DNA of 64,000 nt from JACCZR01 sp035296565 (GTDB taxonomy: Bacteria > Actinomycetota > Thermoleophilia > Solirubrobacterales > Thermoleophilaceae). The translations under genes and the position numbers were made by a program. Positions 28,102 through 36,461 of the stretch are shown here, one piece after another. The notes beneath the pieces were generated by a model. It was given only the letters and a program-made list of their open reading frames with translations. It did no database searches and was not told where the DNA came from. Each line of letters opens with the position of its first letter. Within the stretch, counting starts at the first letter, position 1. The stretch lies in contig DATHAQ010000034.1 of assembly GCA_035296565.1 (NCBI GenBank), forward strand, positions 1 through 64,000, in the 5' to 3' direction.

Positions 28102-29208
28102 ATGCTTCCCCCCGCGGGCGGCGACCTGTTCTTCGCCCTCTCGGCGCTCGCCGACGTGGGCCTGGCGGTGGCTGTGGCGCTCGTCCTTCGCCGCTTCGGG
28201 GTCGTGTGGGCGGTCCTCGCGGCGGTGGCCGCTGCCGCGATCTGGGCCGGCAAGCTCGAGCTGCTGGGTTTGGCCGGCCTCGACGTCTTCGGGATCGTCC
28301 ACGTGCTGTGGCTCGACCTGGTGGTGGCGCTTCCGGTGGCCGGCCTCGTCCTACTGTTGCGGCGGGGCCGGCATCCGGTTGCCCGCACGGTCGGCGCGCT
28401 GGCGCTGATCCCGGCCGCGGTGGGCATCTACGCGAGCTTCATCGAGCCCTCGCGGCTGGTGGTCGAGCGCACGGAGGTGCGGGTGCCGCCTGAGCGGGCG
28501 GGCGCGGCGCCGGTTCGCATCGGAATCGTCTCCGACCTGCAGTTCTCGCGCGTGGGCGCGCACGAGCGCCGGGCCGTGGAGCGCCTCAACGAGCAGCGCC
28601 CCGACGTGGTGCTGCTGCCGGGGGATATCCACCAGGGCTCCGACGAGGAGTTCCGCGAGCAGCTGCCGCAGATCCGCCGGCTGCTGGGGACCCTGAGGGC
28701 GCCGGGCGGCGTCTTCTTCGTTGCCGGGGACCAGGAGAGCACGGCCGAGGCGCAGGCAGCGCTCCGTGGGACGGGAATCAAGCTGCTCGACAACGACACC
28801 GCCCGCATCCGGGTGCGCGACCGCCGGCTGGCCGTCCTGGGCCTGCAGCTCGACCCGGGCGCCGGCTTCGGGGTAGTGGCGCTGCGCAATCTCGACCGTC
28901 GCCCCGACCCCCGCGAGATACGGCTCGTACTCGCCCACCGCCCCGACTGGGTGCCCTTCCTGCCGCGCCGTCAGACCGCCGACCTGATGGTGTCGGGGCA
29001 CACTCACGGCGGCCAGGTGCAGGTGCCCCTCGCCGGCCCGCCCACGGTGGCCTCCGGTGTCCCGCGTGGCGTGGGGGCGGGCGGGCTCCACGTGCTCGAC
29101 GGGCGGCGCCTCTACGTGTCACGCGGGGTGGGGGTGGAGCGCGGCCAGGCGCCCAAGCTGCGCATCGGCTCTCCGCCTGAGGTCTCGGTGCTCACGCTGC
29201 GCGGCTGA
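28102..29208 (+). CDS. Membrane metallophosphoesterase-like protein with altered metal ligands
   Basis: 368 residues: three or four N-terminal membrane helices (about 10-110), then a calcineurin-like phosphoesterase domain (138-365). Motif I is SDLQ where SDLH is usual (D145, Q147). Motif II GDIH is intact (D175). Motif III is GDQE in place of GNHE (D210, Q211). H279 (AHRPD) and SGHTHGGQ (H300, H302) are intact. Three of the usual metal or catalytic residues are therefore replaced, so activity may be weak, shifted or absent. The layout is like YkuE-type membrane phosphoesterases. Confidence 0.78.
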   Translation: MLPPAGGDLFFALSALADVGLAVAVALVLRRFGVVWAVLAAVAAAAIWAGKLELLGLAGLDVFGIVHVLWLDLVVALPVAGLVLLLRRGRHPVARTVGALALIPAAVGIYASFIEPSRLVVERTEVRVPPERAGAAPVRIGIVSDLQFSRVGAHERRAVERLNEQRPDVVLLPGDIHQGSDEEFREQLPQIRRLLGTLRAPGGVFFVAGDQESTAEAQAALRGTGIKLLDNDTARIRVRDRRLAVLGLQLDPGAGFGVVALRNLDRRPDPREIRLVLAHRPDWVPFLPRRQTADLMVSGHTHGGQVQVPLAGPPTVASGVPRGVGAGGLHVLDGRRLYVSRGVGVERGQAPKLRIGSPPEVSVLTLRG

Positions 29209-29238
29209 TCCGTCGGGCGCGCGATGCATGCTGTGGCC

Positions 29239-29916
29239 ATGAAGCTCTTCATCGACACAGGGTCCGTGGCCGAGGTCGAGGAGGTCGCCGGTTGGGGAGT
29301 GCTGTCGGGGGCGACCACGAACCCCTCCCTGCTCGCCAAGGAGGACGGCGACCCGGGCGAGATCGTGATGCGCATCTGCGAGCTGGTCGACGGGCCCGTG
29401 TCCGCCGAGGTCGTGTCCTCGGAGGCCGGCGGAATGCTGGCCGAGGGCCGCGCGCTGGCGGGCCTGCACCGCCACGTGGTCGTGAAGGTGCCCTTCAGCG
29501 CGGCGGGCCTCGCCGCTACGCGCGACCTCACTGCGGAGGGCATCCGGGTCAACATGACCCTCGTCTTCTCGGCCTCCCAGGCCGTGCTGGCCGCCGAGGC
29601 CGGCGCCACCTACGTGTCCTGCTTCATGGGCCGCGTGGACGACATCTCGATCGACTCGACCGCAGTGCTCGGCGAGATCGTCGAGACCCTGCGCGGCAGC
29701 GAAGCCCAGGTGCTCGCGGCCTCGCTGCGCCACCCGATGCACACGGTCGCCGCCGCCAAGCTCGGCTGCGAGGTGGCCACCGTGCCGGGCAAGGTGCTGC
29801 GCCAGATGCTCCAGCATCCGCTCACCACCAGCGGGATCGAGCGCTTCGAGGCCGACTGGCGCTCCCGGCCCGAGTTCGCGGATTGGCTGGGCGGCCTCGT
29901 CGCAGGCGCCCGCTAG
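29239..29916 (+). CDS. Transaldolase-like / fructose-6-phosphate aldolase family protein
   Basis: 225 residues, matching the short transaldolase group (FSA/TalC). It opens MKLFIDTGSVAEV and has GATTNPSLLAKE, the Schiff-base Lys in VVVKVPF, NMTLVFSASQA and a SCFMGRVDDI strand, all in family order. It transfers or cleaves a dihydroxyacetone unit from sugar phosphates. rpiA lies about 6 kb away, so a pentose phosphate role fits but is not shown. I place the start at the ATG at 29239 because family members begin at this point. Confidence 0.88.
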   Translation: MKLFIDTGSVAEVEEVAGWGVLSGATTNPSLLAKEDGDPGEIVMRICELVDGPVSAEVVSSEAGGMLAEGRALAGLHRHVVVKVPFSAAGLAATRDLTAEGIRVNMTLVFSASQAVLAAEAGATYVSCFMGRVDDISIDSTAVLGEIVETLRGSEAQVLAASLRHPMHTVAAAKLGCEVATVPGKVLRQMLQHPLTTSGIERFEADWRSRPEFADWLGGLVAGAR

Positions 29917-29959
29917 GGTCAGCCGGCCCCTTAGCCCCTAGTCAGAGGAGCACAGCCCC

Positions 29960-31165
29960 GTGTCCGTCCTCCGCCGTTCCGAGCTGGAAGAAAGCCCGCT
30001 CGCCGACCTTCACGCCATCGCCTCCGAGCTCGGTCTCGAGGGCTACCGCTCGATGCGTAAGCCCGAGCTGATCGCCGCGATCGTCGGCGAGCAGGGCGGC
30101 GAGCCCGACGTCGCCGACCCCGCGGAGTCGGTAGCGCCCGACGAGCCCGAGCCCGACGAGCCGGAGCCCTCCGAGCCCGAGCCTCACGTGCCGCAGCCCG
30201 AGCCCGACGAGCCGGAACCCGAGCCCGACGAGCCCGAGCCCGTGGAGCTCGCCGGCCCCACGGACGAGCCTCCCGTCAGCGACGAGGACCACGACGAGCC
30301 GGCCGAGGGCGACTCCGAGCCCGCCGCGGCCGAGGCCGGCGAGACCAGCTTCGGCGTGCTCGACATCCTGGCCAACGGCAGCGGCTTCCTGCGCGTGAGC
30401 GCGCCCGGTCAGGGCGCCGACGACGTCTACGTCTCGCCCGCCCAGATCCGCCGCTGCGAGCTGCGCGCGGGGGACGAGGTCGAAGGGCCCGTGCGCCCGC
30501 CGCGGCGCTCGGAGCGCCACCCCTCGCTCGTGCGCGTGGAGCAGGTCAACGGCGCCCCGGCCGAGCCGCCCGAGGAGCGCCCGCACTTCTCCGACCTGAC
30601 GCCGGTCTTCCCCAGCGAGCGCCTGGCGGCTCCACCCGAGCTGGTCGGCCAGCCCTTCGGCAAGGGTTCCCGGGTCGCGATCGGCGGCCCTCCCGGGGCC
30701 GGCACATCGCGACTGCTGCGAGAGGCGGCCCGGACCCTCGCCGAGGGCGACGTCCAGGTGTCGGTCGTGCTCGCCGGCGTGCGCCCCGAGGAGGTCACCG
30801 ACTGGAGCCGCGAGCTGCCGGACGTGACGATCACGGGGGGCGGCTTCGATCTCGCTCCGGACCTCGCGGCCCAGGCCGCCGAGCTGGCGGTCGAGAAGGC
30901 CAAGCGCGCGGCCGAGCGCGGGGGAGACACCGTCGTGGTGATCGACTCGCTCGAGTATCTGCCCAGCGCGGCGCAGCGGCGCATCTTCGCCGCGGCCCGC
31001 AGGGCCGAGGACGGCGGCTCGGTCACGGTGGTCGCCGGCACCGGGGTGGCCTGGGAGCCCCAGCGCCAGGCCACCACGCGCGTGATGCTCGACCCCCCGA
31101 AGGACGGCGCGACGGTGGTCTCGGAGTCGCGCTCGGGGACGCTGCGCGCCGAGCTGTTGAAGTAG
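29960..31165 (+). CDS. Rho-like protein lacking catalytic residues and the C-terminal domain
   Basis: 401 residues, much shorter than actinobacterial Rho (over 600). Residues 1-45 form a Rho_N helical domain. Residues 55-125 are a Pro/Glu/Asp repeat tract. Residues 125-195 are the CSD-like RNA-binding domain (TSFGVLDILANGSGFLR). Residues 230-400 follow the RecA-like core. The P loop reads GGPPGAGTS (242-250) instead of the APPKAGKT form, so the essential Lys is missing. RPEEVTD (275-281) is kept, but the Asp-Glu before it is Gly-Val. Walker B VVVIDS is intact. The sequence ends just after SGTLRAELL. It probably binds RNA without ATP-driven translocation. It has a ribosome site AGAGGAGC. Confidence 0.75.
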   Translation: MSVLRRSELEESPLADLHAIASELGLEGYRSMRKPELIAAIVGEQGGEPDVADPAESVAPDEPEPDEPEPSEPEPHVPQPEPDEPEPEPDEPEPVELAGPTDEPPVSDEDHDEPAEGDSEPAAAEAGETSFGVLDILANGSGFLRVSAPGQGADDVYVSPAQIRRCELRAGDEVEGPVRPPRRSERHPSLVRVEQVNGAPAEPPEERPHFSDLTPVFPSERLAAPPELVGQPFGKGSRVAIGGPPGAGTSRLLREAARTLAEGDVQVSVVLAGVRPEEVTDWSRELPDVTITGGGFDLAPDLAAQAAELAVEKAKRAAERGGDTVVVIDSLEYLPSAAQRRIFAAARRAEDGGSVTVVAGTGVAWEPQRQATTRVMLDPPKDGATVVSESRSGTLRAELLK

Positions 31166-31196
31166 CGGGCGAGCCGGGGGGGGGTCTCGGCCGGCC

Positions 31197-31658
31197 CTAG
31201 CGCCGGTAGGCGACCCGCGCCCAGGAGGGCTCGGGCGAGAGCTCGATGAGCTCGTTGTCGCGGTCGGGCTGGACGTAGCCGAAGCGGGCGGTGTCGGCGT
31301 CGAATATGACCTCGAGCTCGCCCTCCATCACGCGCTGGTCCAGCCATGCCCCGCGGAAGACCAGCCTCCGGATCCAGTGCACCAGCGAGCGCTCGGAGGG
31401 GCCGTGCAGGTCGCCCCAGCACTCGTTGATGTGCTCGCCCAACGACGAGTGGGCGTCGGAGACCTCGCCGTTGACCGCGAGGTTGACGAGGTCCTCGCGC
31501 TCGGACGCGCCCAGGGGCGCGTCCACGAATCCGAGCTTCACGCCGGCCTGCTCCACCCGCTCGGTGAAGTCGCGCTCGTTGAAGGTGAAGCGCAGCTCGC
31601 CGTACTCGAGCACGTAATCCGAGCCTGACTCGTAGTTTCCGCGGCGGGTGGTGTCCAT
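31197..31658 (-). CDS. Conserved hypothetical protein, 153 aa
   Basis: A soluble acidic protein with no signal peptide or membrane segment. It has mixed helix and strand character, several Trp residues and a Asp/Glu-rich C terminus. I do not recognise the family. A TAGAAT hexamer about 35 bases upstream could be its -10. A hairpin (CTCGGGC cgc GCCCGAG) then falls in the leader. It is divergent from the response regulator and convergent with the Rho-like gene. Confidence 0.62.
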   Translation of the reverse strand: MDTTRRGNYESGSDYVLEYGELRFTFNERDFTERVEQAGVKLGFVDAPLGASEREDLVNLAVNGEVSDAHSSLGEHINECWGDLHGPSERSLVHWIRRLVFRGAWLDQRVMEGELEVIFDADTARFGYVQPDRDNELIELSPEPSWARVAYRR

Positions 31659-31726
31659 ACCGAAAGGCTCGGGCGCGGCCCGAGGCGTCGCGATTCTAGG
31701 TGCGTTTCCTGCAAGCCCGGACGGGC

Positions 31727-31742
31727 TGCAAGACACGTTGCA
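31727..31742. promoter_or_regulatory. Palindrome TGCAA-N6-TTGCA
   Basis: Lies in the space between the divergent hypothetical and response-regulator genes. Related palindromes, with GA after the first arm, occur before mraZ (47106-47121) and ftsZ (61656-61671). Confidence 0.4.
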
Positions 31743-31837
31743 CAGAGGGCAGGACCGCGCCGAGCGTTGGTCCGGCGAAGACCGCACGCTCCGTGATCTC
31801 AGGGGGCGAAGATGGCTCTGCGGCCCCTTAGGGCGGC

Positions 31838-32551
31838 ATGCAGGACGCCCGCGCCAGGCTGCTGATCGTCGAGGACGACGCCGCCACGAGCCGCTTCCTG
31901 GCCGACAATCTGGCCGCCGACGGCTTCGATGTGGTGACCGCGACCGCAGCGGGGGAGGGGGTGCGGGCGGTCGAGTCGCGCAACCCCGCCCTGGTGCTGC
32001 TGGATCTGGGGCTGGAGGACGGCGACGGACTGGCCGTGCTGGACCGCGTGCGCACCTCGGACGGGCTCTCGTCGCGCATCGACCCGGCCGTGCCGGTCGT
32101 GGTGTTGAGCGGCCGCGTGACGGAGTCCGACCGCGTCCGCGGCTTCGCCCGCGGGGCCGACGACTACGTGGTGAAGCCCTTCTCCTACGCCGAGTTGCTT
32201 GGTCGCGTGCGCGCTGTCCTGCGGCGCACCAGCGCCCGCTCGGCCCGCGGCGCGCTGCGCGTCGGCGACCTCACGCTGGACCCGCTCACGCGTGCCGTGC
32301 GCCTGGGCGGCAGGCGGCTGGAGCTGTCGGCCAAGGAGTTCGCGCTGCTGCACCACCTCGCCGAGGACCCGGAGCGGGTGTGGACCAAGCGGGAACTGCT
32401 GCGGGACGTCTGGGGCTTCGTCGCCATGGGGAACACGCGCACCCTGGATGCCCACGCCTGCCGGCTGCGCAAGAAGCTCGGTGCCGAGGGCGGCCGGCCG
32501 TGGGTGCTCAACGTGCGCGGGGTGGGCTACCGGCTCACCGAGGCGCGGTGA
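31838..32551 (+). CDS. OmpR/PhoB-family response regulator
   Basis: 237 residues. The receiver domain has LIVEDDA, the phospho-acceptor in LLDLGL, the Ser/Thr switch in VVLSGRV and the Lys in VVKPFSYAEL. The C-terminal winged helix (about residues 140-235) has LSAKEFALLHHLAE and RKKLGAEGGRPWVLNVRGVGYRL. A typical DNA-binding output regulator, coupled by a GTGA overlap to the histidine kinase that follows. Targets unknown. The next gene after the kinase is a pilus-like cpaB, which might be under its control. Confidence 0.92.
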   Translation: MQDARARLLIVEDDAATSRFLADNLAADGFDVVTATAAGEGVRAVESRNPALVLLDLGLEDGDGLAVLDRVRTSDGLSSRIDPAVPVVVLSGRVTESDRVRGFARGADDYVVKPFSYAELLGRVRAVLRRTSARSARGALRVGDLTLDPLTRAVRLGGRRLELSAKEFALLHHLAEDPERVWTKRELLRDVWGFVAMGNTRTLDAHACRLRKKLGAEGGRPWVLNVRGVGYRLTEAR

Positions 32552-33246
32552 CCGCCATCGCGCTCACCGCTGTCCTGGGCTGGGCGCTCGCGGGCGGTGC
32601 GCTCGCCGGGCTGGTGCTCCTGCGCCGCCGGTTGGCGCTGGTTGCCCGCGCCGAGCACGAGTTGCGCGGCCCTGTGACCGTGCTGGCCCTCACCACCGAG
32701 CACCTGCGCCGCGACCGCCTCTCCGAGCACCACGCCTTGCCGCTGGAGTCCGAGCTTGCGCGGCTGTGCCAAGGCCTCGATGACCTGGCGGCTGCCCGCC
32801 ACGGCGCCCGGGCGCAGCCGGGGGGCGCTGCGACCCCGGCTCCGCTCGAGGCCATGGCCCGCAGCGCGATGGCCGGCTGGGCCCCCCTGTTCCGTCGCCG
32901 CGGCCGCTCGCCGCTCATGAATTGGGACGCGGGGCCGGCCGCGGTCGACATGCCGCGCGGACGCGCTGCCCAGGCCCTCGGCAACCTGCTCGCCAACGCC
33001 GCCGAGCATGGCTCGGGCGGGGTGGAGGTGCGCGGACGCCCGAGCGAGCGCGGAGTTAGGGTCGAGGTGCGAAGCGCCGGCCGGCCAGCGGGCAAAGCGC
33101 CCGGTCCAGGCCGCGGCCAGGGGCTGCGCATCGCTCGCGAGGCGGCCGAGGAGGCCGGCGGCTCGCTGGAGCTGAGCGCAGAGGGCGAGGACACGGTCGT
33201 GGCGCTGGACCTTCCGCGCCAGGGCGACGGCCCCGCCGCGGCGTGA
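32548..33246 (+). CDS. Histidine kinase, short form without an extracellular sensor
   Basis: 232 residues. One N-terminal membrane helix (residues 5-27) leads straight into a HisKA helix with the H box AEHELRGPVTVLAL. The HATPase domain has the N box NLLANAAEHG and a G-box GRGQGLRIAREAAEEAGG. There is no sensor loop, so the signal would be felt in the membrane or cytoplasm, or through a partner. It starts at a GTG inside the response regulator stop and overlaps the start of the cpaB-like gene. Confidence 0.85.
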   Translation: MTAIALTAVLGWALAGGALAGLVLLRRRLALVARAEHELRGPVTVLALTTEHLRRDRLSEHHALPLESELARLCQGLDDLAAARHGARAQPGGAATPAPLEAMARSAMAGWAPLFRRRGRSPLMNWDAGPAAVDMPRGRAAQALGNLLANAAEHGSGGVEVRGRPSERGVRVEVRSAGRPAGKAPGPGRGQGLRIAREAAEEAGGSLELSAEGEDTVVALDLPRQGDGPAAA

Positions 33247-33969
33247 ACGTGCGCCGCCGCCGGGCGCTCGTGCTGCTCGCTCGCGCTGGCCTGCGGCGGA
33301 CTCGCGGCATCGCAGGTTCGTCAGACGGTCCGCGACGTCGAAGCCCGCACGGGCGCTCCGGTGCCCGTGCTCGTGGCTCGGGAGAGCCTGCCGCCCGACC
33401 GCGAGATCAATCCCGGGAGCCTGGCCGTCAAGGAGGTGCCCGAGCGCTACGCGCCGCCCGACGGCCTGTCCGCGCCCGAGGACGCCGCCGGCCTGCGAAC
33501 GGCGGGTGCAGTCCGTGCGGGCACCTACCTGACCGCCGCGCACCTACACGGCGCCGCGGGGAAGGGCGACGCGAGCGTGCGTCGCGGCGAGCGGGCGCTG
33601 GAGGTGGCGGTCGCGGGGGGCGAGGCGCTGGCCGGGGCCGCGCCGGGCTCGACGGTGGACGTGCTGGTTTCGACCGAGGGCCGCGAGGGCGCCGGTCGCA
33701 GCTTCCTCGCGCTGGAGGCGGTCGAGCTGCTCGACCTGCGGCCCGGGGCGGGAGGCGGCGAGGGAGACGCCGAGGAGGGCGAGGGACCCGTCACCCGCGA
33801 GGGCGCCGCCGCGGCGGCCTCGGCGACGGCGACTCTGCGGGTAACCACCCGCCAGGCCGTCTATCTGACGGCAGCGCAGAACTTCGCCCGCGAGGTGCGC
33901 CTGCTGCCCCGCCCGCCGGGCGACCGCTCGCGCGCAGGCCGGGCCGCGGTGGGCGCCGGCGGCCTCTGA
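33243..33969 (+). pseudogene. cpaB: CpaB-like SAF-domain pilus assembly gene with a frameshift in the signal peptide
   Basis: A GTG at 33243 (GTGA overlap with the kinase stop) begins MNVRRRRALVLLA, a good signal-anchor start. The reading then has to move to the next frame near 33279-33282, where it continues LALACGGLAASQVRQ. It goes on with the classic CpaB SAF domain: PVLVARESLPPDREINPGSL, VPERYAPPDG and AGTYLTAAHL. The product would be about 240 residues, the normal length. CpaB helps assemble Flp/Tad pili at the outer wall. A one-base insertion or two-base deletion in a GC repeat would explain the break, but a sequencing error or programmed shift is possible. No start codon exists early in the second frame. 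Confidence 0.6.
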
Positions 33970-34376
33970 CTGTCCGGCTGCGTCCGGTGGCCGGCGGCCT
34001 GTGGCAGCCTTTGGCGGCCTGCGGCTCGGCCGCGCCGGGCGTAGCGCTCGACCGGCGCGGGATCCGACGGGGCCGGGGCCGGGCCCGGGACGAGCACCGT
34101 TCACCCGACCTCAGGACTCGTCAGCTTCCTGAGCGTTTCGCGTTCGCGGCGCACGGCGTCGGTGCCCTTGTAGGTGCGAGGAGAACTCAGGCTGCGGCGG
34201 CGCGCCGCGGCGCCCGGCTAGCGGCCGCCGGCGCTCCCATCCAGCGGCGCTTCGACGACCGGCATCTGGACGACCGAGCGGAGAGCGGATCGAGGATGGG
34301 CGCGTTTTCCCGCGACTGGCATGGGACGCCGAGATCGGTTATAGGTCGCACGCACATCGATCAGGGGGTTTCGTCC
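33970..34376. other. 407-base gap with no convincing gene
   Basis: GC-rich spacer between the cpaB-like gene and the sortase substrate. It holds one hairpin-like element at about 34127-34143 (TCAG cttc CTGA, followed by GCGTTTCG) that may end the upstream transcript, and a TTATAGGT stretch at 34339-34346 that may be the -10 of the Excalibur gene. Nothing else is recognised. Confidence 0.4.
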
Positions 34377-34760
34377 GTGACTCGCCCAGCCCAGCGGTTG
34401 TTGCTCATCAGCGTCGTCGTCGGAGCCCTCGGCCTGGCGCTTGCCCCCGTCGCCATGGCGCAGAACGTCAACTGCGGGGACATCTCGCAGAGCCGGGCGC
34501 AGAGCATCTACAACTCGAACCCGAGCGATCCGAACGACCTGGACAGCGACGGGGACAGCATCGCCTGCGAGGCGACCGCGACCACGGACACGACCACGGA
34601 CACCACGACCGACACGACCACGGACACCACGACAACGACCTCGCAGAGGGCCAACAAGACCTTCGCCAGCACGGGCTTCGAGGTCTGGCCAATCGGCCTG
34701 GCCGGCGCTCTCTGCCTCGGCGGCGCGCTGCTGCTCCTGCGCCGGCGCCGCGAAGCCTGA
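34377..34760 (+). CDS. Excalibur-domain surface protein with LAXTG-like sortase signal
   Basis: 127 residues. A signal peptide (residues 1-23, ending in AMA) precedes an Excalibur calcium-binding motif (NCGDISQSRAQ to DLDSDGDSIACEA), then a Thr/Asp repeat tract (TTDTTTDTTT). The C terminus has the three-part sortase signal: FASTG, a hydrophobic helix, and a RRRREA tail. FASTG fits the LAXTG class used by class E sortases of high-GC actinobacteria. The next gene encodes a sortase, making this its likely substrate for wall attachment. The GTG at 34377 has CAGGGGG upstream. Confidence 0.82.
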   Translation: MTRPAQRLLLISVVVGALGLALAPVAMAQNVNCGDISQSRAQSIYNSNPSDPNDLDSDGDSIACEATATTDTTTDTTTDTTTDTTTTTSQRANKTFASTGFEVWPIGLAGALCLGGALLLLRRRREA

Positions 34761-34996
34761 GCCAGGTAGCCGACCCGCCCTCCGGCGTCTGGCCCGAGGA
34801 AAGGGTCCGGACACGCGTCGAGGAGGGGGGAGGAAGCTGGACGGTCGGCGCAGGCGAGCTGCTTGCCGAGTTCGCTCCTCGCCGGCCTACCCCGGAGAGC
34901 AGGCGCAACGTCGACCGCTGGCTGAACGAGGCCGGCCTGCGCTGCACGCCTGCGCTGGCGGAGGCGGCGCCGGGGGAGCTGGTCGCTGTCACGCCG

Positions 34997-35722
34997 GTGC
35001 CCGAGCCGCCGGCCGCCGCACCTGCCCCGCCACCGCCGCCCCCTCCGGAGCCGGCGTCGCTCGCGCAGCGCATGCGGCGGCCCGCGGGGCTCGTCCTCGC
35101 TGTCGTGGGCGTGCTGGCCCTTGCGGAGTTTGCTGTGACGCTCGTCTGGCGCGAGCCGATCACCGCGCTGAGGGCGGTGGCCCGCCAGAGCGACCTGGAC
35201 AAGCGCCTGGCCCGGCTCGAGCGTGAGAGCGCTCTGGCCGCTCGCCGGAGCGCCGAGACGGGCACGCCCAGGCCACTTGGGGCCCTGGCGGTCGAATTCC
35301 GCCACAGAACGAAGCAGGAGGCGCCGGTCGGGCGCCTGTGGATCCCGGAGATCGACCTCAACCAGGTGGTAGTGGCCGGAGCCGGCGCCTCGGGCCTCGA
35401 GAAGGGACCGGGCTACTACTCCACGTCCCCCTTCCCCGGCGAGCGCGGAACGGTGGCCGTGGCCGGCCACCGCACGACCTTCACTGCGCCCTTCCGACAC
35501 CTCAACGACGTCAAGGTCGGCGGCGCCATCCGGCTCCACACCCCGTACGGGCGCTTCGTCTACCGGGTGACGAGCCGGCAGGTCGTCGAGCCCACCCAGG
35601 CGAAGGTGCTGCCGAACGCGGGCTACCGCCGACTGGTGCTGACCACTTGCCATCCGCTGTTCAGCCAGGCCCAGCGACTCGTCGTGGTGGCCAAGCAGGT
35701 CCTGGCACTCCGCCAGAGCTAG
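34997..35722 (+). CDS. Sortase, class E-like
   Basis: 241 residues from the GTG at 34997: a Pro-rich cytoplasmic lead, one membrane helix (about residues 30-50), and a sortase domain. The catalytic His is in VAVAGHRTTF, the Cys in LVLTTCHPLF and the Arg in AQRLVVVAK. It attaches surface proteins to peptidoglycan. The same frame stays open upstream without stops to a CTG (34757) that overlaps the substrate gene's stop. That extra 80 residues reads like real protein (GELLAEFAPRRPTP), so the true start may be there. The stop shares a CTAG with rpiA on the other strand. Confidence 0.85.
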   Translation: MPEPPAAAPAPPPPPPPEPASLAQRMRRPAGLVLAVVGVLALAEFAVTLVWREPITALRAVARQSDLDKRLARLERESALAARRSAETGTPRPLGALAVEFRHRTKQEAPVGRLWIPEIDLNQVVVAGAGASGLEKGPGYYSTSPFPGERGTVAVAGHRTTFTAPFRHLNDVKVGGAIRLHTPYGRFVYRVTSRQVVEPTQAKVLPNAGYRRLVLTTCHPLFSQAQRLVVVAKQVLALRQS

Positions 35723-36405
35723 CGGGCCTCCAGCACCTCCAGCTCGCCATCGGGCGAGCCCAGCAGCGCCCGCTCGGCCATGCCCACGAACAGGCCGTGC
35801 TCCACCACGCCCGCCACCCGGTTCAGCTCGGCGTCGAGACGGTCGGGGTCGGTGTTCTCGTCCAGCGCGCAATCGAGCAGGAAGTGACCCTCGTCCGTGA
35901 TGTAGGGCTCGCCGTCGTCGCCCAGGCGCAGCCGCGCATCGGGCAGGAGGGGCGCCAGCCGGCGGCGCGTGTCGCGCCAGGCGAAGCGCACCACCTCCAC
36001 CGGAAGCCGGAAGTCCTCGCCCAGGCGCGCGACCTTCTTCGGCGTCTCGGCGACCACGACGAAACGCGCGGCCGCGCTCACGACGATCTTCTCGCGCAGC
36101 AGCGCGCCGCCACCGCCCTTGATCAGCCGAAGCGAGGGGTCGATCTCGTCGGCGCCGTCGATGGCCAGGTCCAGGGCCAGCGAGCCGTCGAGCTTCAGCG
36201 GCTCGAGCCCGATCCCGCGCACCCGCGCGGCCGTGCGCTCGGAGGCGACAACCACGCGGAGGTCCTCGGGCCGCTCGTCGCCGAGCCGCTCCACCAGCCG
36301 CCAGACGGCCCGCCCCGAGCCCAGGCCGAGGGCCATGCCGGGCTCGATCAGCTCGATCGCGGCCGCCGAGGCGGCGTCCCGGGCGGGGGAGGAGAGGTCG
36401 CTCAA
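35719..36405 (-). CDS. rpiA: Ribose-5-phosphate isomerase A
   Basis: 228 residues, the RpiA norm. It has ALGLGSGRAVW (phosphate loop), AIDGADEID (catalytic Asp pair) and LIKGGGGALLREKIV (catalytic Lys and Glu) in order, then ARFVVVAETPKKVARLG. It interconverts ribose 5-phosphate and ribulose 5-phosphate. It starts at a TTG that lies 9 nt after TACGAT and has no clear ribosome site. It is convergent with the sortase gene, sharing a CTAG at the two stop codons. Confidence 0.93.
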   Translation of the reverse strand: MSDLSSPARDAASAAAIELIEPGMALGLGSGRAVWRLVERLGDERPEDLRVVVASERTAARVRGIGLEPLKLDGSLALDLAIDGADEIDPSLRLIKGGGGALLREKIVVSAAARFVVVAETPKKVARLGEDFRLPVEVVRFAWRDTRRRLAPLLPDARLRLGDDGEPYITDEGHFLLDCALDENTDPDRLDAELNRVAGVVEHGLFVGMAERALLGSPDGELEVLEAR

Positions 36406-36446
36406 GACGCGCGCATCGTAAGGGCACGGTAGGCTGGCGCCGGTCC

Positions 36447-36461
36447 GTCAGGTTGCCTGAC
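36447..36461. promoter_or_regulatory. Inverted repeat GTCAGG-ttg-CCTGAC over the lon -35
   Basis: A perfect 6-bp arm palindrome with a 3-nt centre, overlapping the first five bases of the lon -35 element. Confidence 0.4.

Noticed and set aside
30130..30245. Pro-Asp-Glu-Pro-Glu repeat DNA as a possible repeat array
   Set aside because: It is in-frame low-complexity coding for a flexible acidic linker in the Rho-like protein. Unit lengths vary and there are no spacers as in CRISPR.
27172..31800. Similar 30-base stretches at the folP start (27198) and before the response regulator (31760)
   Set aside because: About 25 of 30 bases match and one can fold, but the folP copy is coding and does not fold well. 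With two copies only, chance or a remnant is likely.
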